NCBI GenBank assembly: GCA_903873475.1
Contig: CAIQON010000324.1
Location: forward strand, 1 to 46,157
Direction: 5' to 3'
Source: an uncultured bacterium
GTDB taxonomy: Bacteria; Pseudomonadota; Gammaproteobacteria; Burkholderiales; CAIKXV01
Length of the DNA: 46,157 nt
Part shown: piece by piece, positions 27,501 to 35,453 of the stretch
Numbering within the stretch: position 1 is the first letter of the stretch
Layout: each line of letters begins with the position of its first letter
The notes under the pieces: generated by a model
What the model saw: only the letters and a program-made list of their open reading frames with translations
Databases searched by the model: none
Told to the model about the DNA's origin: nothing
Program-made: the position numbers and the translations under genes

Positions 27501-27845
27501 TCGTTCGCGCGCGACCGGCTGGCGGCCGGGGTGCCGCCGCTGTCGGCGGCGCTGGAAGCCGGTGCCACCCGCATCCGCCCGGTGCTGATGACCGCGCTGG
27601 CGATGGTCATCGGCATGGTGCCGATGGCGCTGGGCATCGGCGAAGGCGCCGAACAGAATGCGCCGCTCGGCCGCGCGGTGATCGGCGGCCTGCTGCTCGC
27701 CACCGTGTCCACGCTGTTCTTCGTGCCGGTGCTGTTCGCCGACGTCCACCAGCGCATCGCCCGGCGCAAGGCCGCGCGCACCGGCACCGGCAACGCAGCC
27801 GGCGATGCCGGGCCGCCGTCGTCGCCCGCGCCAGTCGGCACCTGA
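24576..27845 (+). CDS. RND efflux transporter permease subunit
   Basis: This 1089-residue inner-membrane RND pump has twelve membrane spans and two large periplasmic loops. The family context TDIFPEIDIPVVSIIW follows the first span. TM4 reads GLALSVGILVDQAIVTIEN: D413 is present but the second aspartate expected in AcrB-type pumps is Q414. TM10 reads MTMGVATANSILVV, with Ala at the place of the AcrB lysine (about residue 969). The proton relay therefore differs from AcrB. It is the first gene of a complete tripartite operon. Closest broad class is multidrug or solvent (HAE-like) rather than metal pumps, judged by general sequence; the substrate is unknown. Confidence 0.9.
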   Translation: MNEPTPAPAPSTFSVVGLALRRPYTFIVMALLILLATPFVLRNMATDIFPEIDIPVVSIIWTYNGLSAQEMGQRVANTTERGLTTTVSDIAHIESVSLTGVSVLKIFFQQGANIQTALAQVVAAVQPQVRQLPPGITPPLIIKYSASSIPVVQLALSSPTLPEQAVFDAAVTQLRPQLVTIPGAAIPFPYGGKIRVVSVDLDIPALQARGLAPADVVNAVNAQNLILPAGTAKFGDTEYSVKMNSSPDAITGLGELPVRTTGGTTVYLRDVAAVRDGFSPQTNVVRQDGNRGVLLSVLKNGGASTVDIVNDLLAMLPKAVKILPEDIKVTPLFDQSVFVKAAVNAVVVEALIAAGLTALMVLLFLGNWRSTVIIAMTIPLSILASIIMLHILGETLNLMTLGGLALSVGILVDQAIVTIENIERHLHLGKPLEEAILVGAGEIGVPAFVATLCICIVFVPMFFLSGVARFLFVPLAEAVVFAMIASYILSRTLVPTMVMLLMRDVHGRVEPAGARPSLLQRVYRGFDQKFEHVRRAYTITLSAALASRKTFAVVFLGFCALSCLLFPFLGQDFFPSVDAGQIRLHLRAPTGTRIEQTARIADQVETAIREMVPPEELETILDNIGVPNSGINLSYSNAGTIGTFDAEVLIALKKGHRPTDEIISQLRLELPKRFPGVEFFFQPADIVTQILNFGLPAAIDIQFSGARMEQNAALAGELVKSIRQIPGAVDVHVHQRLDNPAIDLRMDRARLQQVGMTAFNVGQNVLISLSGSAQTAPAFWLNPANGVVYSVQMSAPQYSIDSLDGLLNIPVGAAGVGSLAGSAPQVLGNLVEARPGRSLSIVSRYNLSPVVDVYVSVQGTDLASVARQVEKKVDEIRPKLPRGSDVTIRGQVLTMQESFLGLGVGLAMAIVLVYLLIVVNFQSWTDAFIIIMALPAALGGIAWMLFITGTTLSVPALTGAIMTMGVATANSILVVSFARDRLAAGVPPLSAALEAGATRIRPVLMTALAMVIGMVPMALGIGEGAEQNAPLGRAVIGGLLLATVSTLFFVPVLFADVHQRIARRKAARTGTGNAAGDAGPPSSPAPVGT

Positions 27846-27882
27846 CCTGCAGCGGCATACCGACACACGGAGCCTCGTCTTC

Positions 27883-29202
27883 ATGCCTGAACAACGCCAC
27901 CACGACCTCGCGATACATCCGATCGAGGATACCGACCCCGCCGACCTGATGCAGCGGCGCGCGGTCGTCCGGCGCGGCAAGTGGCTGGCCTTCATCGTCG
28001 TGCTGCTGCTCGCGGTGGGCGCCGGCCGTGCTGTGGTGATCCGGAACACGAACGCCAGTGCGCTGGAAGCCAGCATCGCCGACCTGTCCAAGGTCTATGT
28101 GCGGGTGACCCAGCCGAAGACCTCGGACGTCGGCCAGACAGTGACCCTGCCCGGCACGCTGCAGGGCTACACCCAGTCGCCGATCGGCGCACGCGCCAGT
28201 GGCTACGTGAAGCGCTGGCACCGCGACATCGGCAGCCGGGTGAAGGCCGGCGACCTGCTCGCCGAGATCGACACGCCCGAGATCGACCAGCAACTGGTGC
28301 AGGCGCTGGCCGCGCGCGAACAGACCGCCGCCAGCCTGGCGCTTGCCACGAGTTCGCTCGAGCGCTGGGAGGCCCTGCGCCGGAAGGATGCCGTCTCGCA
28401 GCAGGAACTCGACGAGCGGCGCAGCAACGAGGTTCAGGCCCGCGCCAACCTGGCCGCCGCGGATGCGAACATCGTGCGGCTGCGCCAGCTGGAGAGCTTC
28501 AAGCGGGTGGTCGCACCGTTCTCCGGCGTGATCACCCGGCGCAGCGTCGATGTCGGCGACCTGATCGACGCTGGCGGCGGTGCCGCCCGTGCGCTGTTCG
28601 TGCTGACCCAGACCGAGACGCTGCGCGCCTTCATCTCGGTGCCGCAGAGCTACGCGCACCTGGTGCGCGCCGGCCAGGAGGTGAAGGTCACCCAGATCGA
28701 GCTGCAGGGCCGGGTATTCGCCGGCAAGGTTGTACGTACCTCGTCGGCGATCGACCCCGCCACGCGCACGATGCAGGTGGAGGTGAACCTGCCCAACCCG
28801 GACGGCGCGCTGATGCCGGGCGCGTTCATCCAGGTCGCGCTGCCGCTGAAGGCGAGCCAGGCGACGACGGTCGAGTCGAACACGCTGATGTTCCGTGCCG
28901 AAGGCGTACGGGTCGCGGTGGTCGGCGCCGATGGCGTGGTCAAGCTGCGCCCGGTGCGGATCGGCCGCAACTTCGGCCAGACGGTCGAGATCCTGGAAGG
29001 CATCACGACGGGCGAGCGGGTCGTGATGAACCCGTCCGATTCGATCGGCGAAGGCGACAAGGTGACCGTCGTCACGGCGCCGCCCGCTGGCCGTGACGGT
29101 GCGAAGGGCGCCGCCGGCAAGGGTGCCCCCGACAAGGCGCCCGGCAAGGATGCGGAGAAGGCAGCCGGCAAGGGCACGGCACAGGGGCAGCCGAAGTCAT
29201 GA
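27883..29202 (+). CDS. Efflux RND transporter periplasmic adaptor subunit
   Basis: This 439-residue membrane fusion protein has one N-terminal span (about 32-51), a lipoyl-like half (GYVKRWHRDIGSRVKAGDLLAEIDTPE), an alpha hairpin (EIDQQLVQALAAREQ to NLAAADANIVRLRQLESF), the second lipoyl half (VVAPFSGVITRRSVDVGDLI) and a beta-barrel. The C-terminal tail after residue 405 is Lys/Gly/Ala/Asp-rich and probably disordered. It bridges the pump and the outer-membrane channel. The start ATG at 27883 is 37 bases after the pump gene, and the stop overlaps the next ATG (29199-29202). Confidence 0.92.
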   Translation: MPEQRHHDLAIHPIEDTDPADLMQRRAVVRRGKWLAFIVVLLLAVGAGRAVVIRNTNASALEASIADLSKVYVRVTQPKTSDVGQTVTLPGTLQGYTQSPIGARASGYVKRWHRDIGSRVKAGDLLAEIDTPEIDQQLVQALAAREQTAASLALATSSLERWEALRRKDAVSQQELDERRSNEVQARANLAAADANIVRLRQLESFKRVVAPFSGVITRRSVDVGDLIDAGGGAARALFVLTQTETLRAFISVPQSYAHLVRAGQEVKVTQIELQGRVFAGKVVRTSSAIDPATRTMQVEVNLPNPDGALMPGAFIQVALPLKASQATTVESNTLMFRAEGVRVAVVGADGVVKLRPVRIGRNFGQTVEILEGITTGERVVMNPSDSIGEGDKVTVVTAPPAGRDGAKGAAGKGAPDKAPGKDAEKAAGKGTAQGQPKS

Positions 29203-30677
29203 AGACGGTGCGTGGCCGACCGGATCGACTGCGCCGGCGCACGCTGCTCGCACTGGCCGCGCTGCTGCCCGGGTGCACCGCCGGCCCTGACTACAGGCGC
29301 CCGGTGCTGTCGATGCCCGAGGGCTGGAAGGTCGAGGCGCCGTTTCGTGCAGGCACGCCGGATGACGGCGCGGCGAAGGGCCCGTGGTGGCAGCGCTTCG
29401 GCGATCCGACGCTCGACGACCTGCAGGGCCGGGCGATGCGCGACAGCGCCACGCTGGAGATCGCCGCCGCGCGACTCGCGCAGACCGGCGCGCTGCTCGA
29501 GACCGCGCTGTCGGCGCGTTACCCGCAGGTGGCCGCTGCGCTGCGCGACCAGCGGCTGCGCATCTCCGGGAACCGGCCGCTGACCAACTATGCACAGCGT
29601 CAGTTCACGACGGTGCAGGACGACTACCTGGCCGTGCTCTCGGTGTCCTACGAGGTCGATTTCGCCGGCCGGGTGCAGCGATCGATCGAGGGGGCGCGCG
29701 CCAACGCGGCACAGTCGGCCGCCGACTTCGAGAACGCGCGCCTGCTGCTGTCGGCCGATCTCTCCACCGCCTATTTCAACCTGCGCGCGGTCGATATCGA
29801 ACTGGACGTGCTCGCGCGCTCGATCGCCCTGCAGCAGCGTTCGCTGTCGCTCGCACGTTCGCGGTATGAACTCGGTGCGGCGTCGGGCCTGGACATCGCG
29901 CAGCAGCAGGCGCTGGTCGACAGCACCCTGACGCAGGTCGACCTGCTGCGCCGGCAGCGCAGCCAGTTCGAACACGCGATCGCTACGCTCACCGGCACGC
30001 CGGCACCGCTGTTCTCGCTGCCGCCGCAGGCGCATCCGCTCAATCCGCCAGTGGTTCCGATCGGCGTGCCATCGGACCTGCTCGAACGGCGTCCCGACGT
30101 GGCGGCCGCCGAGCGCGCGATGGCCGTGGCCAACGCGCAGGTGGGCATCGTAGAGGCTGCGTTCTATCCGAGCATCGTGCTCGGCAGCACCTTTGGCGGA
30201 CAGAGCCGCGACCTGTCCAGCCTGTTCACGGTACCCAGCATCGTCTGGTCGATCGGCGCGAGCCTCGCCCAGCCGATCTTCGACGGCGGACGCCTGCGCG
30301 GGCTGTCGGCGAGCGCGCAGGCTGGCTACGACATCGCGGTCGGCAACTACCGGCGTGTCGTGCTGACCGCGATGCAGGAGGCCGAGGACGGCATCCTCGG
30401 CCTGGCTGCGCTCGAACGCGCGCATGCGCAGGCGCTGAAGGCAGTGGCCAGCGCGAACCGGGTATTCGACATCGCGACCGCCCGCTACGAGGGCGGCGTC
30501 GCAACCTCGCTCGACGTGATCGTCGCGCAGCAGTTGCAGCTCAACGCAGAACGGCTGGCGGCACAGCTGCTCGGCCAGCGCATGCTCGCCTCGGTGTTCC
30601 TGGTGAAGGCGCTCGGCGGCGACTGGCAGGGGTTCGAAAAAGCCGCGGCCAAGTCCGCCCCCACGCCCACCCCCTGA
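29199..30677 (+). CDS. Efflux outer-membrane lipoprotein, NodT/OprM type
   Basis: This 492-residue TolC-like channel has a basic N-terminus and lipobox LLPGC with lipidated C26, followed by TAGPDYRRP, which is typical of NodT proteins. Two OEP repeats follow, with signatures WWQRFGDPTLDDL, YEVDFAGRVQRSIE, PSDLLERRPDVAAAERAM and QPIFDGGRLRGLS. The C-terminal helix set ends in Ala/Lys/Pro-rich sequence. It completes the RND operon, starting in a 4-base overlap with the adaptor. It converges with the next gene, 12 bases away, with no hairpin seen in between. Confidence 0.93.
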   Translation: MKTVRGRPDRLRRRTLLALAALLPGCTAGPDYRRPVLSMPEGWKVEAPFRAGTPDDGAAKGPWWQRFGDPTLDDLQGRAMRDSATLEIAAARLAQTGALLETALSARYPQVAAALRDQRLRISGNRPLTNYAQRQFTTVQDDYLAVLSVSYEVDFAGRVQRSIEGARANAAQSAADFENARLLLSADLSTAYFNLRAVDIELDVLARSIALQQRSLSLARSRYELGAASGLDIAQQQALVDSTLTQVDLLRRQRSQFEHAIATLTGTPAPLFSLPPQAHPLNPPVVPIGVPSDLLERRPDVAAAERAMAVANAQVGIVEAAFYPSIVLGSTFGGQSRDLSSLFTVPSIVWSIGASLAQPIFDGGRLRGLSASAQAGYDIAVGNYRRVVLTAMQEAEDGILGLAALERAHAQALKAVASANRVFDIATARYEGGVATSLDVIVAQQLQLNAERLAAQLLGQRMLASVFLVKALGGDWQGFEKAAAKSAPTPTP

Positions 30678-30689
30678 GGCTGCGCCCGC

Positions 30690-31682
30690 TCAGGCGATCG
30701 GCAGGCCCGGCACGGTCGCGCGGCACAGTTCGTCGTGCAGCGCGACCACTGGCGCCACCGCCGGATCGACCGCGCCACTGCCCACGGTCGTGACGTAGCG
30801 ACAGGCTGCGAAGGCCGCGGCCTTCGCTTCGTAACCATCGATCCATGCCGTGCGCGCCGGCAACCGCGCAGCATCCACCGGCCACACGCCGGGCCGTGGC
30901 CGCAGGCGGTCTTCGATGCCGATGCGCCACGGCTTGGCGGTCACGCGCGCACGGAAGCAGCGCTGGTTCAGGCACATCCGCACATAGACCGGGTCGGCAG
31001 CCACGGCCCGGAAGAACTCCAGCGCCTCCGGGTCGGCGGGGTCGAAGGTGCGATGGGTCGCGACCAGGCGCAGCCCGGCCGGTGTGCGGTAGGTACGCAG
31101 GTTCCATCCAGGGTTCGCCGCAAGGAAGCGTTCGATCCGGTACAGCGCGGCCGGCTCCGGGCCGCCGCGCCACCGCACGTACAGGCGCAGGGCGAACGCA
31201 GCCAGCGGCGCGAACAGCACCAGCGACACCGACAGCAGCAGGCCGAACAGCAGCCATGACTGCTGGACCAGCCCGGCGCATACCGAGCCCAGCGCGAGCA
31301 CTGCCAGCAGGACCAGGCTCGCCCGCCAGGCCGAGCCTGGCGCGAAGTCGATATCCGCGAACAGCACGTCGGGCACGTTCAGGCAACGTGCGCCATAGCT
31401 GTTGCGGGTGACCACCACGCTGCCCTGGCGGCCGGTGATCTCCTCGCGGATCGGCACGCCTGCCGCGCCGTTGTACGGCACCTTCGGTTCGCGATTCAGT
31501 TCGCGCCTGGGCAGCGGCTCGCCAGCGACGATACGCTGCATCGCCTCGGCCGCGCGCGCATCGGCCATCGCCTGCGCATCGTCCTGGCCTGCATCGGACC
31601 AGCCGAAGCGGCGCACCGTGACCTGCCGGTCGCCGGCACGCTGCTGCACCCGGGCCTCGGCCCAGTAGGTGGGGACGATCAT
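30690..31682 (-). CDS. Conserved hypothetical two-span membrane protein
   Basis: This 330-residue protein of unknown function has two adjacent membrane spans (about 121-140 and 143-167). The N-terminal half is polar and begins MIVPTYWAEARVQQRAG; it contains an Asp/Ala-rich helix (QDDAQAMADARAAEAMQ). After the spans comes a soluble domain with aromatic-rich blocks (LYRIERFLAANPGWNLRTYRTPAG, ADPVYVRMCLNQRCFRARVTAKPWRIG) that reads like a genuine globular domain. I do not recognise the family. It lies 18 bases after the ureohydrolase on the same strand and could share its transcript. Confidence 0.7.
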   Translation of the reverse strand: MIVPTYWAEARVQQRAGDRQVTVRRFGWSDAGQDDAQAMADARAAEAMQRIVAGEPLPRRELNREPKVPYNGAAGVPIREEITGRQGSVVVTRNSYGARCLNVPDVLFADIDFAPGSAWRASLVLLAVLALGSVCAGLVQQSWLLFGLLLSVSLVLFAPLAAFALRLYVRWRGGPEPAALYRIERFLAANPGWNLRTYRTPAGLRLVATHRTFDPADPEALEFFRAVAADPVYVRMCLNQRCFRARVTAKPWRIGIEDRLRPRPGVWPVDAARLPARTAWIDGYEAKAAAFAACRYVTTVGSGAVDPAVAPVVALHDELCRATVPGLPIA

Positions 31683-31700
31683 GGTGCGCTCAGCCCGTTC

Positions 31701-32693
31701 TCAGGCGCCGGCCAGCTCGAAGCGGCGCACCTCGCCGGGGAACCGGCGCGCGGCCACCAGCATCATGCCCTCGAACATCATGTTCGCCGCCAGGAACGCC
31801 GCCATGCCGTTCACGTCGTGCGGCGGGCTCACCGTGTTCACGTCGACCGCGACGATGTCCAGGCCATGCAGCCGGCGGAACATGTCGATGCCCTCGCGCG
31901 CCGACAGGCCACCCCAGCTCGGTGCGCAGACGCCGGGCGCGCACGACGGATCGAACGCATCCATGTCGAGGCACAGGTAGACCGGCCGGCCTTCCAGCTT
32001 CTGTCGCAGGTCGGCCATCACTGCCGGGATGCCGCGCGCCATCAGCTGGTTCATCGTGACGATGTTGTAGCCGAGCTCGTTCGTGTGGCCGAAGCCACCG
32101 GGCCGGAACACCGTACCGCGCACGCCGACATGCCAGCTGTTGGTGGTGTCGACCAGTTCCTCGACCGCCGCATAGTGGAACTGCGTGCCCGCGTTGTGTT
32201 CGTCCGGCCCGGGCGGCAGCGCGCTGTCGGTATGCGAATCGATGTGCAGCACCGCCATGCCGCGGTGGCGCCGGCCGACGGCGCGGATCACCGGCAGCGA
32301 GATGCTGCCGTCGGCACCCATGGTGATGGGCACCGCGCCACCGTCGACGATCGCGCCGACCGCGGCCTCGATCTGCGCGAACGCCGCATGCGTCTTCGAC
32401 GGCACCAGCTTCACGTCGCCCACGTCGACCAGGCCCAGCTTCTCGGCGACCGGGAAGTCGGCGAACTCCGGGTTCCAGTGGCGCATCAGCCGCGACTGCT
32501 CGCGGATCGAGGTCGGGCCCTGGCGCGCACCGACGCGGAACGCATGCGTACCCACGTCGAACGGGATGCCGAGCACCGCCGCATGGGCGCCGGCGATCTC
32601 GGTCGCGTAGGGCACGCCCATGAAGGTGTTCGGGCCGCTGCACAGATCCTTCAGCGACACGGACGATGGGGTATTCGATTTCGGGTCGTTCAA
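31701..32693 (-). CDS. Ureohydrolase (agmatinase/arginase superfamily) with an altered metal site
   Basis: This 330-residue ureohydrolase-fold protein should hydrolyse a guanidino compound to urea plus an amine. Conserved metal motifs HIDSHTDS and DMDAFDPSCAPG are present. The first motif, normally GGDHS with a manganese-binding histidine, reads GADGS, so residue 129 is Gly where His is expected (codon at 32307-32309). The open frame reaches further upstream, but that part is antisense to the preceding gene. I chose TTG at 32693, one base after the receptor stop; GTG 32660 or ATG 32618 are alternatives. Coupling to a Bug receptor suggests the pair handles one imported compound. Confidence 0.8.
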   Translation of the reverse strand: MNDPKSNTPSSVSLKDLCSGPNTFMGVPYATEIAGAHAAVLGIPFDVGTHAFRVGARQGPTSIREQSRLMRHWNPEFADFPVAEKLGLVDVGDVKLVPSKTHAAFAQIEAAVGAIVDGGAVPITMGADGSISLPVIRAVGRRHRGMAVLHIDSHTDSALPPGPDEHNAGTQFHYAAVEELVDTTNSWHVGVRGTVFRPGGFGHTNELGYNIVTMNQLMARGIPAVMADLRQKLEGRPVYLCLDMDAFDPSCAPGVCAPSWGGLSAREGIDMFRRLHGLDIVAVDVNTVSPPHDVNGMAAFLAANMMFEGMMLVAARRFPGEVRRFELAGA

Positions 32694-32694
32694 C

Positions 32695-33693
32695 TCAGTC
32701 TGCCTTGATGTTCGCTTCGCGCGCGATGCGCCGGAAGAGGGCCAGGTCGCCCTCGATGATCTTCCCGAACTCGGCCGGGGTGCTCGACTTCGGGTCGACC
32801 GCCAGCGTCGGGAAGCGCTCCTTCGCTTCGGGCGTGGCCACCACCCGCACCAGTTCGGCATTGATCGACTGGATCACCGCCTTCGGCGTCGCGCCGGGGG
32901 CGATCACGCCCCACCAGTGGTCGGACACCATGCCCTTGATGCCCAGTTCGGCGAAGGTCGGTACGTCCGGCTGCGACGGATGCCGGCGCACGGCGGCGAT
33001 CGCCAGCACCTGCAGCTTGCCCGCGCCGGCCAGCGCCGCGGCCGAGGCGAAGGTCGAGAACACCGCATCGACCTGGCCACCGGCGGCATCGGCCAGTGCC
33101 GGGGCGGAGCCCTTGTACGGCACGTGCACGATGTCGACGCCTGCAGCCCGCTTGAACAGCTCGACCATGAAGTGGGTGGTGGCCCCGTTGCCGCCGGAGC
33201 CGATGGTCACCTGCCCCGGCTTGGCGCGGGCAGCCACGACCAGCGACTGCGCATCGCGATGCCGGCCGCGACCGCTGAAAAGGTACTGCGCCGAGGTACC
33301 GAGCAGGCCGACCGGCGCGAAGTCCTTCACCGGATCGTACGGCAGGTTCTGCAGCACGCTGGAGGACGCCGGGAACGCGGTGTCGGCGAGCAGCAGCGTG
33401 TAGCCGTCGGGATTGGCCCGCGCCACCACTGCATTGCCGATGGAGGTGCCCGCGCCGGGCCGGGTGTCGATGATCACCGGCTGGCGCAACGTGTCGGTGA
33501 TGCGCGCGCCGACGATACGGGCGATCACGTCGGAGCTGCCGCCGGCGGAGAACGGTACGACCATCCGTACCGGCCGGTCGGGCCAGGCCTGCGCGGCAGC
33601 CGCAGGCAGGTGTGACGCGGCCGCGCACAGCACGGCAGCTGCCAGTGAAACCCGGGCGCGGGCCCCCTTCCCTTCAAGATAGTGTCCGAGCAC
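32695..33693 (-). CDS. Tripartite tricarboxylate transporter substrate-binding protein (Bug family)
   Basis: This 332-residue periplasmic receptor has a signal peptide (basic n-region GKGARAR, hydrophobic core, AAAAQ cleavage region). Bug-family signatures follow: WPDRPVRMVVPFSAGGSSDVIARI, VVARANPDGYTLL, LQNLPYDPVKDFAPVGLL and VHVPYKGSAPALAD. Such proteins capture carboxylates or amides. No TctA or TctB membrane genes are present. I chose GTG at 33693, which gives a normal signal peptide; longer starts add non-conserved sequence. The stop is one base before the TTG of the ureohydrolase, so the two are probably translated together. Confidence 0.87.
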   Translation of the reverse strand: MLGHYLEGKGARARVSLAAAVLCAAASHLPAAAAQAWPDRPVRMVVPFSAGGSSDVIARIVGARITDTLRQPVIIDTRPGAGTSIGNAVVARANPDGYTLLLADTAFPASSSVLQNLPYDPVKDFAPVGLLGTSAQYLFSGRGRHRDAQSLVVAARAKPGQVTIGSGGNGATTHFMVELFKRAAGVDIVHVPYKGSAPALADAAGGQVDAVFSTFASAAALAGAGKLQVLAIAAVRRHPSQPDVPTFAELGIKGMVSDHWWGVIAPGATPKAVIQSINAELVRVVATPEAKERFPTLAVDPKSSTPAEFGKIIEGDLALFRRIAREANIKAD

Positions 33694-33824
33694 CGCTGTG
33701 CCTCGCCTGCGACAGTTGGAAGCGCCGAGTATTGCGCGCAGGCCGCGGCCGGGCAAGGCGCCACGGCAGTGGCCTCCCGATTTCCCTGCGCCGACGACCG
33801 GGGCGCAGGGTATCGATGCTGCAA

Positions 33825-35252
33825 TCAGCTGCCGCGAATGACGTTCGGCGGCATCCACTTGCCGTTGATGATCGCCGGTTCAGCCCAGTAGGCGCGTATG
33901 TAGAGGGAGAATTCGCCCTTGGGTGCCGGCACCCAGTTCGTTTCCTTCTCCTTGCCTGGCGATTTCGCACCGAAGTACAGGGTCAGTGACCCATCCGGGT
34001 TGTACTTCAGGAACGATTTGCTCTTGGTGCCGAGCGAATAGCGATTGAGCGGGTTGGGATGGAAGACATGCTTGTCGTTGTAGACCGTCATTGACCAGAA
34101 CCCCTTCACCGGCGGCTCCTGCCTCTTGGCGAAAGTCACGGTGTAGTTGTACTTACCCTGGAGCTGGCGCCCCTCGCTGTCGTAGTCGCGATAGATGTAC
34201 TTCGTCTCGCTCGGCCGGTTGTCGTACATGTTCGACTTCGCGGTCGCGCTTCGGTTGAGGTAGTCGTTACCCCATTGCGCGTTATTGACCGGCGAGTTCC
34301 AGCCATTACCTGCGGGACGGCCGTTCTGGTCCCAACGGAAGAACGGTGCAATCGTGTCCTTGTCGGCAGCCACGAAGGACTCGATCAGGGCGTCCTTGAT
34401 GGCCGCATCCTTGCCGGCAGCCGTCCACACCGACGCAATCCAGGCATAGAGGGACTCTTCGCCAGGCATCGGCGGCACGAGTTTCATCACGCCGGGCAAC
34501 TGATCGAAGAACTTCTCGGGCACTACCCATTTGGTTTCGCCGACGGCCCCCGGGGGCGTGGGCCACTTCGGCAGCTGGCTCCAGTCGCGGGTCTTCATCT
34601 TGCCGTTGAACTGGTTCAGGGGATAGAACATGACCTGATTGATCAGCGGCTGGACGGCCCTGGTCTCCTCCGCGCTGTCGCCCTTGAAGATGCGCGGGAT
34701 GGAGAACGCGAGTTCGGTGGAAGACCGCACGATCCCCGTGATGCCCTCTGGCCTGGCGCCCTTCCAGCTGGGACCGACCATCATGTAGAAGCCAGGCTTC
34801 GTGCCGTAGGGTTTGCCGATCTGGGCGAACTGATCGGTTCGCGCGTCATAGAGCGCATAGACCCAGAAGCGATCGCCGAAATCCGGCACCTGGAAAACCA
34901 CCGGTTTCTTGTCGAGTGCGTAATAGCCCGCGCCGTAGACCACGTCCTGGTTCGGGCAGGTCACGAAGGTCTGCAGGGGATCGACATAGTCGGTCAGCAT
35001 GGCGGCTTGATTGATCGGCGCCATCGGCACCACGCCACCGTTCAAACCGGCGACATTGCCGTTCTGGCCGGTCAGGTAGGCGAACCCGGCTCGACGGTTA
35101 TGCGAGTTGACCAGCGCATAACCCCAGACATAAGCCATCCTGCCAACCGTCTGCACATAGGCTTTGCTCATCGCCGTACCTGCGGGCGGCGCCGGGACAT
35201 CGGCTGCGGTTCTTGGCAGTGGGACCTGTCGACTTGGTTTCATGGTTCTCAT
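33825..35252 (-). CDS. DUF1254/DUF1214 domain-containing protein
   Basis: This 475-residue protein carries the DUF1254 domain (about 30-170; YVWGYALVNSHNRR, VTCPNQDVVYGAGYYALDKKPVVFQVPDFGDRFWVYALYD in outline) and C-terminal DUF1214 (about 350-470; GFWSMTVYNDKHVFHPNPLNRYSLG). Such proteins are common in proteobacteria and fungi, and their function is unknown. No signal peptide is evident. Two close starts exist: ATG 35252 lies right after AGGGG, and ATG 35243 is about ten bases after it. It is first downstream of the MmgE/PrpD gene in a same-strand cluster. Confidence 0.87.
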   Translation of the reverse strand: MRTMKPSRQVPLPRTAADVPAPPAGTAMSKAYVQTVGRMAYVWGYALVNSHNRRAGFAYLTGQNGNVAGLNGGVVPMAPINQAAMLTDYVDPLQTFVTCPNQDVVYGAGYYALDKKPVVFQVPDFGDRFWVYALYDARTDQFAQIGKPYGTKPGFYMMVGPSWKGARPEGITGIVRSSTELAFSIPRIFKGDSAEETRAVQPLINQVMFYPLNQFNGKMKTRDWSQLPKWPTPPGAVGETKWVVPEKFFDQLPGVMKLVPPMPGEESLYAWIASVWTAAGKDAAIKDALIESFVAADKDTIAPFFRWDQNGRPAGNGWNSPVNNAQWGNDYLNRSATAKSNMYDNRPSETKYIYRDYDSEGRQLQGKYNYTVTFAKRQEPPVKGFWSMTVYNDKHVFHPNPLNRYSLGTKSKSFLKYNPDGSLTLYFGAKSPGKEKETNWVPAPKGEFSLYIRAYWAEPAIINGKWMPPNVIRGS

Positions 35253-35453
35253 TCCCCTAAAGAAAACGGTTTCAAAGGTTCACGCACGCGCCCTGGCTGG
35301 TGCTCGATGTCGTTGAATCGACGACGGACTTCTGCAGCCGGAGAATTCTAGCGGCATCCCGGCCATGATGAACTGGCGCCTCGGCCACGAAGGTGACAGT
35401 CGCCCAAAAGGGTCGTGCGATCAGCCCGGTTTCCCTCTCTGATTCTTCATTCT

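Noticed and set aside
32694-32861. An N-terminal extension of the ureohydrolase
   Set aside because: The added residues are encoded opposite nothing conserved and overlap the Bug receptor coding sequence on the same strand; the conserved part begins after 32693.
33694-33824. Regulatory RNA or riboswitch before the Bug receptor
   Set aside because: The 131-base gap shows no recognisable riboswitch core or terminator hairpin.
35253-35453. A small gene between the DUF1254 and MmgE/PrpD genes
   Set aside because: The 201-base gap holds no frame with a convincing start and ribosome site; only a weak short hairpin (GTCGT...ACGAC) is visible.
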